Of a DNA stretch of 64,000 bases, positions 39,986 through 49,235 are shown piece after piece. The stretch is taken from assembly GCA_039938515.1 (NCBI GenBank), contig JBDUUL010000015.1, forward strand, positions 1 to 64,000, given 5' to 3'. The position numbers were made by a program, and so were the translations under genes. This DNA comes from Nitrososphaera sp. (lineage in GTDB: Archaea > Thermoproteota > Nitrososphaeria > Nitrososphaerales > Nitrososphaeraceae). The notes beneath the pieces are model-generated. The model was not told the DNA's origin, did no database searches, and saw nothing but the letters and a program-made list of their open reading frames with translations. The stretch's first letter is position 1. Each line of letters begins with the position of its first letter.

Positions 39986-40263
39986 TGGAATGCCCGCCGC
40001 GGGCTGACGGTCTGGCCGCCTTCTGCAACATCCTTGTAAAAATACTCGATGCCAATCCTTCCAAAGCCTCTCACCCTCTTTATCCTTCCCTGAACTGTAA
40101 GCCTTGTAATAGCGAACCGGACGTCCTGCTTGTTGCCTATAATATCGTCAAGGTCCTTGCTTGTCACCTTGCCCGAGCGGCTCTTTATAATAGCATAAAC
40201 CGCCTCTACAAGGCCAGTATTGCCGTTCCTTACCCTGAATTGTTGTTGAACTATGCTAGCCAT
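39982..40263 (-). CDS. Small winged-helix DNA-binding protein
   Basis: A 93-residue protein with FRVRNGNTGLVEAVYAIIKS, then KVTSKDLDDIIG, then VRFAITRLTVQGRIKRVRG, a winged-helix layout typical of archaeal transcription regulators. It overlaps the end of the methyltransferase gene by four bases on the opposite strand, and lies between the two methionine-synthase genes. Whether it controls them is unknown. Confidence 0.75.
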   Translation of the reverse strand: MASIVQQQFRVRNGNTGLVEAVYAIIKSRSGKVTSKDLDDIIGNKQDVRFAITRLTVQGRIKRVRGFGRIGIEYFYKDVAEGGQTVSPRRAFH

Positions 40264-40384
40264 GTTTCTTACTTCGGTTTATGCTATAAATCAGGTTAGG
40301 TAGAATTTTCGGTATAAGGGCTACTTTTTTTGACCTGTTGCATAGAAAATATAGGCGCCTGACAATAGCTCCGCTGTTTCTCTC

Positions 40385-42880
40385 GTGATCCCAAGGCTAA
40401 GCTCGGCTTTAAAGGCTGTTGACATGGCGCAGAGCCCGCCCCCACTGATAATAGGCGAGCGCCTTAACACTCAGGGCTCAAGGAAGGCCAAGCAGCTTGT
40501 GCTTGACTGCGACTTTGACGGCCTTGTGGAACTGGCACGGGGCCAGGTGGAGGACGGGGCCCACTGCCTCGACGTATGCGTGGCGCTCACCGAGAGGCCC
40601 GACGAGCTGGCGTTCATGCAAAAGCTGGTAAAAAGGCTCAGCCTCGAGGTCGATGCGCCGCTTGTAATTGACTCGACTGATCCCGCCGTGATTTCCGCGG
40701 CAGTAAGGCAGATTCCGGGCAGGCCGATGATTAATTCCATAAACCTTGAAGGCGACGGCAGCAGGTTTCACTCGCTTGCACCGATAATGGCAGAATACGG
40801 GGTGCCGGCCGTGGCAATGTGCATCGGGCCAAAGGGCATGGCCAAGTCGGCTGAAGAAAAGCTGCAGGTGGCAAGGCTTCTCTACGATACAGGCGCAAAG
40901 TACGGCCTGAAGCCCTGGCAATACGTGTTTGACGTCCTGACGTTCACGCTTGCGACAGGCGAGCAAGAGTATGCCGATTCGGCAAAAAGCACCCTGGAGG
41001 GCATCAGGCTTGTCAAGCAGGAGCTGCCCGGCTCGTTTACGGTCCTTGGGCTGAGCAACGTGAGCTTTGGCCTGTCGGCCGCGGCCAGAAAAGTGGTAAA
41101 CTCGGTATTCCTTTACCACGCGCTGCGAGCCGGTCTTGACATGGTGATAATAAACGCAAGAGATATCATGCCGTTTCCTGAGATCCCGGCAGAGCAGCGA
41201 AGGCTGGCCGAGGACCTGATATTTAACAGGCATCCAAACGCCCTTGCCGAGCTTATCGCTTTCTTTCAGGAAGCGGGTGCATCTGGAGCCCAGGGGGCGC
41301 AGTCAAGGCGCACTGAGGTTGACCCGTCCTGGGATGCAGGGCGGAGATGCTACTTTCGCATAGTAAACAGACTCAAGGAGGGGATACAGGAGGACGTGGT
41401 GCAGGCTATTTCTGACAGGACAGACGGCGCTTCCGAGTCGCGGGCTGAAGCTGCCCACAGGGCAGCGGTGCAGACGCTAAACGAGGTGCTTCTGCCGGCA
41501 ATGAAGGAGGTCGGCGACAAGTTTGGCGCCGGTGAACTTATCCTGCCGTTTGTGCTCAAGTCGGCGGAGTGCATGAAGGCAGCTGTAGCAGAGCTTGAGA
41601 AATACCTCATCAAGCAGGAGGGAGTCAGCAAGGGCAAGCTGGTGTTGTGCACCGTGTATGGCGACGTGCATGATATCGGCAAGAATCTTGTCAAGACGAT
41701 ATTTGTCAACAACGGCTATACCGTCTATGACCTTGGCAAGCAGGTCCCCATGCAGCGGATAATTGAAAAGATAGCCGAGGTCGGCGCCGACGCGGTCGGG
41801 CTGTCTGCCCTGCTCGTCTCGACGTCAAAGCAGATGCAGTATTTTGTCGAGTACGCACGCGAGAACAATCTGCAGGTGCCCGTGCTCTGCGGAGGGGCCG
41901 CGATAAACAGCAGCTTTGTAAACAGGATAGCAAAAGGCGGGGGGACAGTCTACCAGCCCGGCGTGTTCTACTGCAAGACGGCCTTTGACGGGCTTCGGAC
42001 AATGAACGAGCTGGTCTCGCAGAGCCGTGGTGGCTTTTTGCAGGACTGGCGGGCGAGAATTGAAAAGTGGGAGGACAGGCCTCAGGCCGAGCCGTCCTCG
42101 AACTTGGCGCTGCCCAATAGCGGCATTGAGCCGGTGTCTCCACCAGAGCCGCCCCAGATTGCCCGCGCGATAAGACTCGAGCCGTCGGAGATCGACCTCG
42201 AGCAGGTATGGAAGTACGTGAACAAGAAGTCGCTTGCAGTATTGCAGTGGGGAATCCGCGGGAGCAGCGCAAAGGAGCATGACCCCGAAGCGCTCTTTGC
42301 GGAGTGGAAGGACAGGGTGCTCAGGGAGCGGCTGTTCGAGCCGAGGGCAGTATACGGGTATTTCCGCTGCCACAACCTTTCACCCGGCGAGCCCGGCAGC
42401 GGCAGGCTTGCAGTAGACCTGCATGCCACGGGTACGGAGAAGGTCGTCTTTGAGTTTCCGCGCTCGTCAAAGGAAAAGCACCTGTGTCTTGCAGATTATT
42501 TTGGAAAGGATGACGTTGCGGCATTTCAGGCAGTCACGGTAGGAAACCGGGCCACCGCGGTGATTGACATGTGGAACAAGGAAGACAGGTACTCCGACGC
42601 ATACCATCTTCACGGGCTGGCCGTCGAGACAGCGGAGGCGATGGCCGAATGGGTAAACGCGAAGATAAGACAGGAGCTTGGAATAGGCGCGGGCCGCGGC
42701 CTGAGGTACAGCTGGGGGTATCCAAGCTGCCCGGACATCTCGCAGCACCACCTGGTGTGGAAGCTGTTAAGGCCCGACCTTTCGGGCATGACGCTGACTG
42801 AAGCAGGACAGATAGTGCCTGACCAATCGACTGCTGCCATAGTGGTGCACCACCCAAAGGCAGAGTATTTCGTACTCTGA
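40385..42880 (+). CDS. metH: Methionine synthase, pterin/cobalamin/activation domains
   Basis: An 831-residue protein matching MetH without its first domain. Order: pterin-binding barrel (LIIGERLNTQGSRKAKQLV, then DVCVALTERPDE), cobalamin cap (ILPFVLKSAECMKAAVAELE), cobalamin-binding Rossmann domain with GDVHDIGKN (the His below cobalt) and the activation domain (VETAEAMAEWVNAKIRQELG, GRGLRYSWGYPSCPD). With the gene at 38993 it should form a two-chain MetH. GTG 40385 is used; ATG 40424 is possible. A MetF-like gene lies 2 kb away. Confidence 0.92.
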   Translation: MIPRLSSALKAVDMAQSPPPLIIGERLNTQGSRKAKQLVLDCDFDGLVELARGQVEDGAHCLDVCVALTERPDELAFMQKLVKRLSLEVDAPLVIDSTDPAVISAAVRQIPGRPMINSINLEGDGSRFHSLAPIMAEYGVPAVAMCIGPKGMAKSAEEKLQVARLLYDTGAKYGLKPWQYVFDVLTFTLATGEQEYADSAKSTLEGIRLVKQELPGSFTVLGLSNVSFGLSAAARKVVNSVFLYHALRAGLDMVIINARDIMPFPEIPAEQRRLAEDLIFNRHPNALAELIAFFQEAGASGAQGAQSRRTEVDPSWDAGRRCYFRIVNRLKEGIQEDVVQAISDRTDGASESRAEAAHRAAVQTLNEVLLPAMKEVGDKFGAGELILPFVLKSAECMKAAVAELEKYLIKQEGVSKGKLVLCTVYGDVHDIGKNLVKTIFVNNGYTVYDLGKQVPMQRIIEKIAEVGADAVGLSALLVSTSKQMQYFVEYARENNLQVPVLCGGAAINSSFVNRIAKGGGTVYQPGVFYCKTAFDGLRTMNELVSQSRGGFLQDWRARIEKWEDRPQAEPSSNLALPNSGIEPVSPPEPPQIARAIRLEPSEIDLEQVWKYVNKKSLAVLQWGIRGSSAKEHDPEALFAEWKDRVLRERLFEPRAVYGYFRCHNLSPGEPGSGRLAVDLHATGTEKVVFEFPRSSKEKHLCLADYFGKDDVAAFQAVTVGNRATAVIDMWNKEDRYSDAYHLHGLAVETAEAMAEWVNAKIRQELGIGAGRGLRYSWGYPSCPDISQHHLVWKLLRPDLSGMTLTEAGQIVPDQSTAAIVVHHPKAEYFVL

Positions 42881-42887
42881 CGCGGGT

Positions 42888-43271
42888 CTAGTTATAAAAC
42901 CAGAACTCGGATGACTTTCTGACGTAAATAACGTCTGCAGCCTTTTGCTGTTCCTTGCCTGCACCTTCGGCCTTTGCCGGGGAGTCCTTTGTGCCCTCGG
43001 CTCCGGTTGCCTGAGGCTCTCGAGGCTGGCGCAATTCTGCCAGCTGCGCGGCCAGCTTGTCAACCTTGGCGTTAAGCTCGGCGATTGCTTTGTCAAGCTG
43101 CTGCCCGGATTCGTCACCGGGGACTGCTGCGTCCCTGACCTTGTTTAGTGAAACCGCGGCTGCAATTCCTGCGCCTACCGCCGCCACGTTAATTGCTGTC
43201 AGAATAAGATTGTCGATGCTGCTTCTGGTCTGCCGCGGGGAACCGTCCTTCTGGGAATTCGTATCGTCCAT
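42888..43271 (-). CDS. Single-helix protein with coiled coil
   Basis: A 127-residue protein from ATG 43271 (TATA TATGTATAAG about 32 bases upstream). One helix, LILTAINVAAVGAGIAAAVSL, follows a polar N-terminus. Then a heptad-like coiled coil (LDKAIAELNAKVDKLAAQLAEL) and an Ala/Pro/Glu-rich linker, ending VRKSSEFWFYN. Could anchor or oligomerise at the membrane. The family is unknown. Confidence 0.7.
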   Translation of the reverse strand: MDDTNSQKDGSPRQTRSSIDNLILTAINVAAVGAGIAAAVSLNKVRDAAVPGDESGQQLDKAIAELNAKVDKLAAQLAELRQPREPQATGAEGTKDSPAKAEGAGKEQQKAADVIYVRKSSEFWFYN

Positions 43272-43413
43272 CTTTTCAGACCAGCTCCGCAGTAGCGACT
43301 TATACATATTGTTCTGTAACTATCACCTTGCTACATTTTTTAGTTCTGTGAAATGTAGGCTTTTTCCGAGTCTTGATAGGATTATTAGTTACCTTTCGTC
43401 TAGTTCCACCAGA

Positions 43414-43959
43414 TTGCGCCTAAGAAGGGGGCATATCCTGATGATCGCCGGCTGCATCGTGTTTGCCATTAGCATCACGGCATTTTCCGCAAAATTAATT
43501 GCGGTTGTCCAGACGGGCGAAAAATACACGATAGCCCCGGGCAGCAGGCTGGTGCTCTCCTCGTACATCAATTCGACCTCGGGCGCATACTTTGTGGATC
43601 CGAACGAGACATCGATGAACTACCCTGTCCTAACCGTGGTAGGTCCGCTGAACAACACCCTTATTGCAAACCGGCATGTTGACGTGTACACCGCGATGGG
43701 CCAGTTCCCGGCTTCGCGCGCCGGCAACTACAGCCTCGTCCTTGCAAACCCGACTGGAGGCAACCTGCTGGTGGGCGCAATATTTGGTGCATCAGAGGAC
43801 GTGTTTTCACAGACGTTTTACATCGGGCTGATTCCCGTCATTTACGCAGGCGCTTATTCGGGCATTGCGTCGGTTGCCATCGGAGCTGTTGTCACGGTGC
43901 TTGACCGGCGCAAAATGACGAAAATGAAGCAGTTCGGGGACATGAGCGATCTTGTATGA
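43414..43959 (+). CDS. Two-helix membrane protein coupled to ABC ATPase
   Basis: A 181-residue protein. TTG 43414 is selected because TATA-like GGATTATTAG is 30 bases upstream. Helix 1 is LMIAGCIVFAISITAFSAKLIAV; an external domain with possible N-glycosylation sites (NNT, NYS, NSTS) and helix 2 near the end (GLIPVIYAGAYSGIASVAIGAVV) follow, with a short basic tail inside. It overlaps the ATPase gene by ATGA. It is too small to be an ABC permease. It may be an accessory or sensor. Confidence 0.75.
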   Translation: MRLRRGHILMIAGCIVFAISITAFSAKLIAVVQTGEKYTIAPGSRLVLSSYINSTSGAYFVDPNETSMNYPVLTVVGPLNNTLIANRHVDVYTAMGQFPASRAGNYSLVLANPTGGNLLVGAIFGASEDVFSQTFYIGLIPVIYAGAYSGIASVAIGAVVTVLDRRKMTKMKQFGDMSDLV

Positions 43960-44753
43960 CGCAGGGCGGAAGGCCATTGGCCAAACTTGAGGCCAACAAC
44001 ATCACCAAGTCCTACGGAGGCATGGACGACAAAGGTCCAGTGGCGGCCATCAAGGACGTGAGCTTGTCGATTGGCGACGGCGAGTTTGTTTGCTTTGTCG
44101 GCCCCTCGGGCTGCGGCAAGACCACTCTTTTGAATATCCTCGCGGGGCTTGACAGGCCGACCTCGGGCCAGGTAATGCTTGACGGAAGGCCGGTGTCCGC
44201 AACGGGCCCGGACAGGATAATGGTCTTTCAGGAGAGCGCACTGTACCCCTGGCTCAAGGTCATCGACAATGTCGAGTTCGGCCTGAAGATAAAAGGAGTC
44301 GATAAGGAAAAACGCGAGCAACAGGCTTCGCGGTATCTGGACATGATGCAGCTTGCCAAGTTCTCGGACGCTTACGTCTACCAGCTATCAGGCGGCATGA
44401 AGCAGCGAGTGGCGATAGCAAGGGCCCTGGTGATGGACCCGGAGGTGCTGTTCATGGACGAGCCGTTTGCGGCCCTTGACAGCCAGACGCGCGACCTTTT
44501 GCTAGTCGAGCTCCAGCTAATCTGGGCGCGGACAAAAAAGACCATTGTGTTTATCACCCACAACATCATCGAGTCCGTGTGCCTGGGCGACAGGGTAATA
44601 GTCTTCACCGGCAGGCCCGGCTCGATAAAAAAGGAGATAAGGATTGACTACAAGAGGCCGAGGCTGCCGGAAGACGAGGGCCTGCAGCCGTATTACCACG
44701 AGATTGTAGATGCCATGCGCGGCACTCTCGGGCACCACGAAGAGGACCTCTAG
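43956..44753 (+). CDS. ABC transporter ATP-binding protein, TauB/SsuB/NrtC type
   Basis: A 265-residue ATPase. GPSGCGKTTLL (Walker A), QESALYPWLKVIDNVEFGLK (Q-loop region characteristic of nitrate/sulfonate/taurine importers), LSGGMKQRVAIARAL, and VLFMDEPFAALDSQTR (Walker B) are present. No matching permease is near it; a solute-binding protein of the same import class is encoded at 60275. The preceding two-helix protein is translationally coupled. Confidence 0.93.
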   Translation: MTQGGRPLAKLEANNITKSYGGMDDKGPVAAIKDVSLSIGDGEFVCFVGPSGCGKTTLLNILAGLDRPTSGQVMLDGRPVSATGPDRIMVFQESALYPWLKVIDNVEFGLKIKGVDKEKREQQASRYLDMMQLAKFSDAYVYQLSGGMKQRVAIARALVMDPEVLFMDEPFAALDSQTRDLLLVELQLIWARTKKTIVFITHNIIESVCLGDRVIVFTGRPGSIKKEIRIDYKRPRLPEDEGLQPYYHEIVDAMRGTLGHHEEDL

Positions 44754-44765
44754 GTTCGCAGGATG

Positions 44766-45545
44766 CTAGCCGGCCTTTTGCAGCTGCCGCAGGAGATCAA
44801 GCCCTGATGAAAAGCTGTTAGGCGAGGTCAGGAGTATGCAATCTGCCATTTCAGCTGCCGCTCGAACAAAGTCGGCGGGGTTTTTCTCGTATGCGCTCCA
44901 GTCAAGACCGATGAGCGAGGCAGACTGCCTGTTCTTCTCAGACGGCACCATGATGCAGGCTGTTACTTTGGTTGAGCGGGCTTTTGCAAGGTCGACTATT
45001 TCGCCAAGGTCCTCAAGCGTTGCAATGGACTGAGTGACCAGGCTATGCGGACGGGTGGCGAGTTTCTTCATGATCGCGTTTGAGTCGCGGTCCGTTATCC
45101 TTGCGGGGAATGAAAGTTCCAGTCTTATCTGGGAGTCAAAGCCCTCCTTTTTGAGCATCTGGAGCGCAGTGGAGGGCGCGATGCCGCACCCGCTTCCTTG
45201 GGAATGTGAGGGCTCGTCTCCGAGCAAGAGCAGGATCGAATCAATGCCCATGAGGATTGCATCGGACACGGCTTGGGCGAGCGCTGCAAAGTTTCTGTCC
45301 CTGCACCGCAGGCTGCAGCTCAATTTTGTCGAGGAGCTTATTTCCTGCTTGACAAAGGCCGCTGCCGTCAGTCCGGATATGCGGGGGATGCCGAGGACCG
45401 AGTCGGTAAGGTGTATGCCGTCAACAAGCCGGTGCACCTGGACAGCCCTGTCGATCATTCCCTGCAGATCCTGCCGCAAAATGTCAAGGTCAAAGCGCTC
45501 GCCCTTGACAATCTTGGGCGGGTTCAGTTCGTAGATTATCTTCAT
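44766..45545 (-). CDS. Methylenetetrahydrofolate reductase-like (MetF) protein
   Basis: A 259-residue barrel: IYELNPPK at the start is the MTHFR E-x-x-P-P-K motif with catalytic Glu, and SSTKLSCSLRCRDRNFAALAQA with GIDSILLLLGDEPSH matches the folate/FAD-binding region. It should make methyl-tetrahydropterin for the nearby split methionine synthase. Shorter than Escherichia coli MetF, but similar to archaeal forms. Flavin binding cannot be proven from sequence alone. Confidence 0.85.
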   Translation of the reverse strand: MKIIYELNPPKIVKGERFDLDILRQDLQGMIDRAVQVHRLVDGIHLTDSVLGIPRISGLTAAAFVKQEISSSTKLSCSLRCRDRNFAALAQAVSDAILMGIDSILLLLGDEPSHSQGSGCGIAPSTALQMLKKEGFDSQIRLELSFPARITDRDSNAIMKKLATRPHSLVTQSIATLEDLGEIVDLAKARSTKVTACIMVPSEKNRQSASLIGLDWSAYEKNPADFVRAAAEMADCILLTSPNSFSSGLDLLRQLQKAG

Positions 45546-45624
45546 GATGTTTTCCGGTCTTTTTTGCCGACTTGAATGGAAGACCGACGGCTATAAAGCT
45601 AGGTGGAAAACGAAACAGAAATAG

Positions 45625-46242
45625 TTGTCTGCAGCAGCTGAGCGTGCACCACCGATGCAAACGGAGGAGCTGACAAGGCGGCTTATGGAGGGAGTTAGGA
45701 AGAATCGTGCTTATGGTCTGCATCATGCAGCAGCAAGCATTCCGTCGGCCGTCCTTGTAATATTGCACTACCACCACGCGGGCAGCGATTCGCGGGGGCC
45801 GTACATGATCCTGACAAAGAGGAGTCCCAGCGTCAGGACGCACAAGAGCGAAATATCCTTCCCCGGCGGAAGGCATGCTGAAGGCGACAGGTCCCTTCTC
45901 CATACGGCGCTGAGGGAGACCGAGGAGGAAATAGGAATCCGTTTTTCCGAAAAGGACATCGCCGGCAACCTCATGGCGGTCAGGACAATTACGTCGAACC
46001 ACTTTGTCGTCCCGTTTATCACAATCCAGCAGGAGCTGGCCGAGCGCAGGATAGAACCCAGGGAGGTGGAGGCGATAATCGATGTCCCCCTGCTTGAAGT
46101 CCTTGCCAGCATGTCAAAGGACATCGAGCACTTCAAGCTGGCAAAAGACGCGGTCAAGTTCGAGTGCGAGGGCGGAATAATCTGGGGGGCCACTGCAAGA
46201 ATTATGCGGCAGCTGCATGATATTCTCATCAGACCGTCGTGA
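45625..46242 (+). CDS. Nudix hydrolase, coenzyme A pyrophosphatase type
   Basis: A 205-residue protein. The signature LTKRSPSVRTHKSEISFPGG is the CoA-pyrophosphatase motif upstream of the Nudix box, which follows as GGRHAEGDRSLLHTALRETE then EEIG. Expected reaction: hydrolysis of CoA or its derivatives to phosphopantetheine and 3',5'-ADP. TTG 45625 follows TATA GGCTATAAAG by 32 bases. Confidence 0.88.
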   Translation: MSAAAERAPPMQTEELTRRLMEGVRKNRAYGLHHAAASIPSAVLVILHYHHAGSDSRGPYMILTKRSPSVRTHKSEISFPGGRHAEGDRSLLHTALRETEEEIGIRFSEKDIAGNLMAVRTITSNHFVVPFITIQQELAERRIEPREVEAIIDVPLLEVLASMSKDIEHFKLAKDAVKFECEGGIIWGATARIMRQLHDILIRPS

Positions 46243-46493
46243 TGAACTCATCGCTAATGCTCGTACGGATAACAGGTCATCATTTGAGAATGTCCTGCTA
46301 GCTGCAAATGGGCTTTTATTGCTATTGCCGATGCATGAGGTCAGCTGTATGCAACTGGGTAAGCAGTTTGATACTAAAGGGTTTATTAGGAATGCGAGTG
46401 GCTCTCTAAGTCAATCATGCTAAGCAGTTTATCTGATTATTTCGCCACTCTGGCGGCCGGGCTTTTCACTTTCTGAGAATCGATGGATGGAAG

Positions 46494-47999
46494 ATGGTCG
46501 AAGTGGAAAGGAGCACCGCGGGAAATTCCCCGTGGGTCACGCTTGTTGTCCTGAGTTCGCTTGGGCTTATCACGATGTACGGCGAGACCATGGTCTTGCC
46601 GGCGATTCCGGATTTCATCAAGGACTTTAGCATATCATACAGCACATCATCATGGATACTTTCCTCGTACTTGATTGCCGGCGCCGTCATGACGCCCATA
46701 GCAGGCAAGCTCTCCGATACGCATGGGAAAAAGCGAGTAATGCTTGCCGTCATGTCAGTCTACGCGGCGGGGATTCTGCTTGGGGGCTTTTCAAATTCAA
46801 TCGGAATGCTGCTTGTCGCACGCGTAATGCAGGGGGTTGGAATGTCCATGTTCCCCATAGCGTTTGGGATAATCAGGGAAATACTGCCTGAGAAAAAGCT
46901 GGCAGTCGGCCAGACGATATTCAGCTCGACATTTTCCGGTGGCGCGGTAGTGGGGCTTATCGCCGGCGCGAGCATTATCCAGAACTTTGGATGGCAGGCC
47001 ACGTTCTTTACGATATTTCCAATAGCCGTAGGGCTCGGGCTTGTCATCAGAAAGATTGTCAGGGTAAGGAGCGACGAGCAGAAATCAAAGACGGGACATG
47101 GCGGCAGCCAGTTTATCGATCTCAAGGGAACGCTCGCGCTTGCAACTACGATCGTGTCCTTCCTTGGAGGGCTTTCCTCGCTCGAGAGCAGCGGGCCCGG
47201 GGGCGGCCAGACAGCACTGGCACTGTTTGCAGTCGCCGCGGTCGCCCTTGCGGCATTTATCATGGTTGAGAAGAGAGTCAGGTGGCCGCTTGTTGACCTA
47301 AAGCTCATGACCAACAGGATGTTGCTGCCGGCCATGGTTATCCTCATGGTCGTCTTCCTGTGCATCTTTATGGTCTACCAGACTATACCCATAATGGTGC
47401 GGAGCCCCAAGCCGCTTGGGTTTGGAGGCGACGCGGTAGTGACTGCGGGCGTCCAGCTCCCGTTCATGGTGGTGCTCCTGATTGGCACTGTGACCTCGGG
47501 GTTTGCAATCAACAGAGTAGGCAACATACGCCTGGTCGCGATAGGCACGATAATCAGCACTGCCGGCTTTTTCAGCCTCCTTCTATTTCACTCCACCGAG
47601 TTCATGGTTTCTGCGGCGCTTGCGGTAATTGCAGCCGGCCTGTCACTTTCAATTTCCGGCTGCTTTAACGTCGTACTGCTGTCTGCTCCCATCCAGTCCA
47701 CAGGAATTGCGCTTGGAATGACGCTTCTTTTGAACCTCATAGGGATGTCCATAGGGCCGTCCATCGCAGGTCTGTACCAGCAGATTAACCAGGGTTCGGT
47801 GCCCGGCGTGCCGGGGACATTCCCAAACCAGGCCGCATACAACCTGATATTTTTAACCGCCGCAATAGTGTCCATGGTATCAGTCGCGCTCGCACTTGCA
47901 CTTGGGAGGATAAGGTCAAAGTCAGTGATGCCCGCAGTTTCGGCGGACTGGAACCGCAACCCGGAAGAGCATGACGGCAAGACCGGCGGACCGCAGTAG
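46494..47999 (+). CDS. MFS transporter (multidrug exporter-like)
   Basis: A 501-residue membrane transporter of the major facilitator superfamily. Helix 1 holds LGLITMYGETMVLPAIPDFI; KLSDTHGKKRVML is motif A between helices 2 and 3. About 14 helices fit the DHA2-like size. It probably exports drugs or metabolites, with substrate unknown. The gap 46243-46493 has no supported gene. Confidence 0.9.
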   Translation: MVEVERSTAGNSPWVTLVVLSSLGLITMYGETMVLPAIPDFIKDFSISYSTSSWILSSYLIAGAVMTPIAGKLSDTHGKKRVMLAVMSVYAAGILLGGFSNSIGMLLVARVMQGVGMSMFPIAFGIIREILPEKKLAVGQTIFSSTFSGGAVVGLIAGASIIQNFGWQATFFTIFPIAVGLGLVIRKIVRVRSDEQKSKTGHGGSQFIDLKGTLALATTIVSFLGGLSSLESSGPGGGQTALALFAVAAVALAAFIMVEKRVRWPLVDLKLMTNRMLLPAMVILMVVFLCIFMVYQTIPIMVRSPKPLGFGGDAVVTAGVQLPFMVVLLIGTVTSGFAINRVGNIRLVAIGTIISTAGFFSLLLFHSTEFMVSAALAVIAAGLSLSISGCFNVVLLSAPIQSTGIALGMTLLLNLIGMSIGPSIAGLYQQINQGSVPGVPGTFPNQAAYNLIFLTAAIVSMVSVALALALGRIRSKSVMPAVSADWNRNPEEHDGKTGGPQ

Positions 48000-48124
48000 A
48001 GTATTATTTTATTATACCTCCGAGAGCCGAAATACCCGCCTTCATTATGGTAATTCTGTTTTCAGGCGAGGGGGAATCGCTTGGAACCACCAACCAACAT
48101 CTCAACAACTTCTAGGACCGGACG

Positions 48125-48152
48125 GGCGTGTGGACGGTAGTGCCCACACGCC
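48125..48152. repeat. Nine-base-pair GC-rich hairpin
   Basis: GGCGTGTGG and CCACACGCC pair around a 10-base loop, followed by TCTTTT. It stands 125 bases after the MFS stop, preceded by a separate TATA-like TTATTATACC (about 48009), so a short non-coding RNA or an unusually remote terminator is possible. Confidence 0.5.
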
Positions 48153-48213
48153 TCAATCTTTTCCAAAACGCCGGCTGCGGCTTAAATACCAAGAGGCTCC
48201 TTCTTAAGGGACG

Positions 48214-48594
48214 TTGGATCCGGCCAGGCTTTGCCAAAAGATAATTGCGGCTGACCAGTCGATAAGGTACGCGGCCCTTGTTAGCAGGATGGGCAGGATA
48301 GTTGCAAGCGAGCTCCGTAGCGGCCTTGAGCCCATACTCACAGAGCAGGAGCGCGAGAGCTTTGCAATGAAGGCAGTGCTTGGCAAGATGACCATGGAGG
48401 ATTTTGCATACAAGCTCGGGCCACTTCTCTACACGGCTGCAATCTTCAAGCGCGTCAAGCGTATAGAGATCCCGCTTGGTGGCGCCGACGGCGAAGGGCT
48501 GGCGCTCCTAATCCTGTCTTTTGATTTTAGCTCCGACCACGAAGGCATTATTCTGCGGAAAATACTGCCGCTGCTGGCGCAGGGCAGGGGCTAG
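48214..48594 (+). CDS. Thaumarchaeal conserved protein, DUF6659-like
   Basis: A 126-residue soluble protein: LCQKIIAADQSIRYAALVSR, then GRIVASELRSGLEPILTEQE, then LGPLLYTAAIFKRVKRIEIP and LLILSFDFSSDHEGIILRKI. This resembles a Roadblock-like family seen in thaumarchaea (DUF6659); role unknown. TTG 48214 is 30 bases after TATA box GGCTTAAATACC. Overlaps the end of the convergent zinc protein by four bases. Confidence 0.72.
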   Translation: MDPARLCQKIIAADQSIRYAALVSRMGRIVASELRSGLEPILTEQERESFAMKAVLGKMTMEDFAYKLGPLLYTAAIFKRVKRIEIPLGGADGEGLALLILSFDFSSDHEGIILRKILPLLAQGRG

Positions 48595-49028
48595 ATGTAA
48601 AAAACTTTCTTGACACCTTCGGCGACGACTGGCAGAAAGTACGGCGAATTGGCCCTTACGTACTCGAGAATTCCCCTTGCCTGTGCCTTCATGTCCTCGC
48701 TCACGTGCTTTGAGGAATTTACGAGCCTGACAGCTTCTTCATAGGCGTCCAGCGTTGTCGCAGAGCCGGCGAAGGTCTGCCTCGGCGTTCGGGGAGGCGC
48801 CATTTGCACGCTAGGAGCTGTGACAGCTCCAGAGCGAGCCCTCGCGATCTTGAGCGCACCTGTGCTGCGGTCAACTTCGATGCTAATCCGGCGGCTGCAC
48901 CACCTTTTGGATCTCGCCGGAGCAAGTCCGCCATTGCAAATTATCTCGAAAGCACTTCCGCGCACCTCGTGCTCCTGAGGCGCACCGCACCATGGGCAAT
49001 TGATTAAAACTGTCTCTGCCTTTTTCAA
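48591..49028 (-). CDS. Zinc-binding protein with N-terminal Cys cluster
   Basis: A 145-residue protein beginning VLINCPWCGAPQEHEV, with further Cys in IICNGG and RWCSRR, making a four-Cys zinc site. The middle is Pro/Ala/Ser-rich; the C-terminal half is helical (DAYEEAVRLVNSSKHVSEDM). TTG 49028 is 27 bases after a TATA box GCTTATAG. No family recognised. Confidence 0.7.
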   Translation of the reverse strand: MKKAETVLINCPWCGAPQEHEVRGSAFEIICNGGLAPARSKRWCSRRISIEVDRSTGALKIARARSGAVTAPSVQMAPPRTPRQTFAGSATTLDAYEEAVRLVNSSKHVSEDMKAQARGILEYVRANSPYFLPVVAEGVKKVFYI

Positions 49029-49235
49029 GCCATGCGGATATCTCGCTCACGGTCTATAAGCACCTGTACGTTTTGGCGGTTAACAACCGATTTTCTTTTC
49101 GGAGTGGCAGTGGGGAGTTGCAAAAGACTGCTGTTCTTTTCCGGCTACGCCTGGGACGAAAATACCTGCCGGCGAATAGATAGAAATTTGCGGCTGACCA
49201 AGATTTCAGCAAAAAAAGGAAAAAAGGCCTGATGC

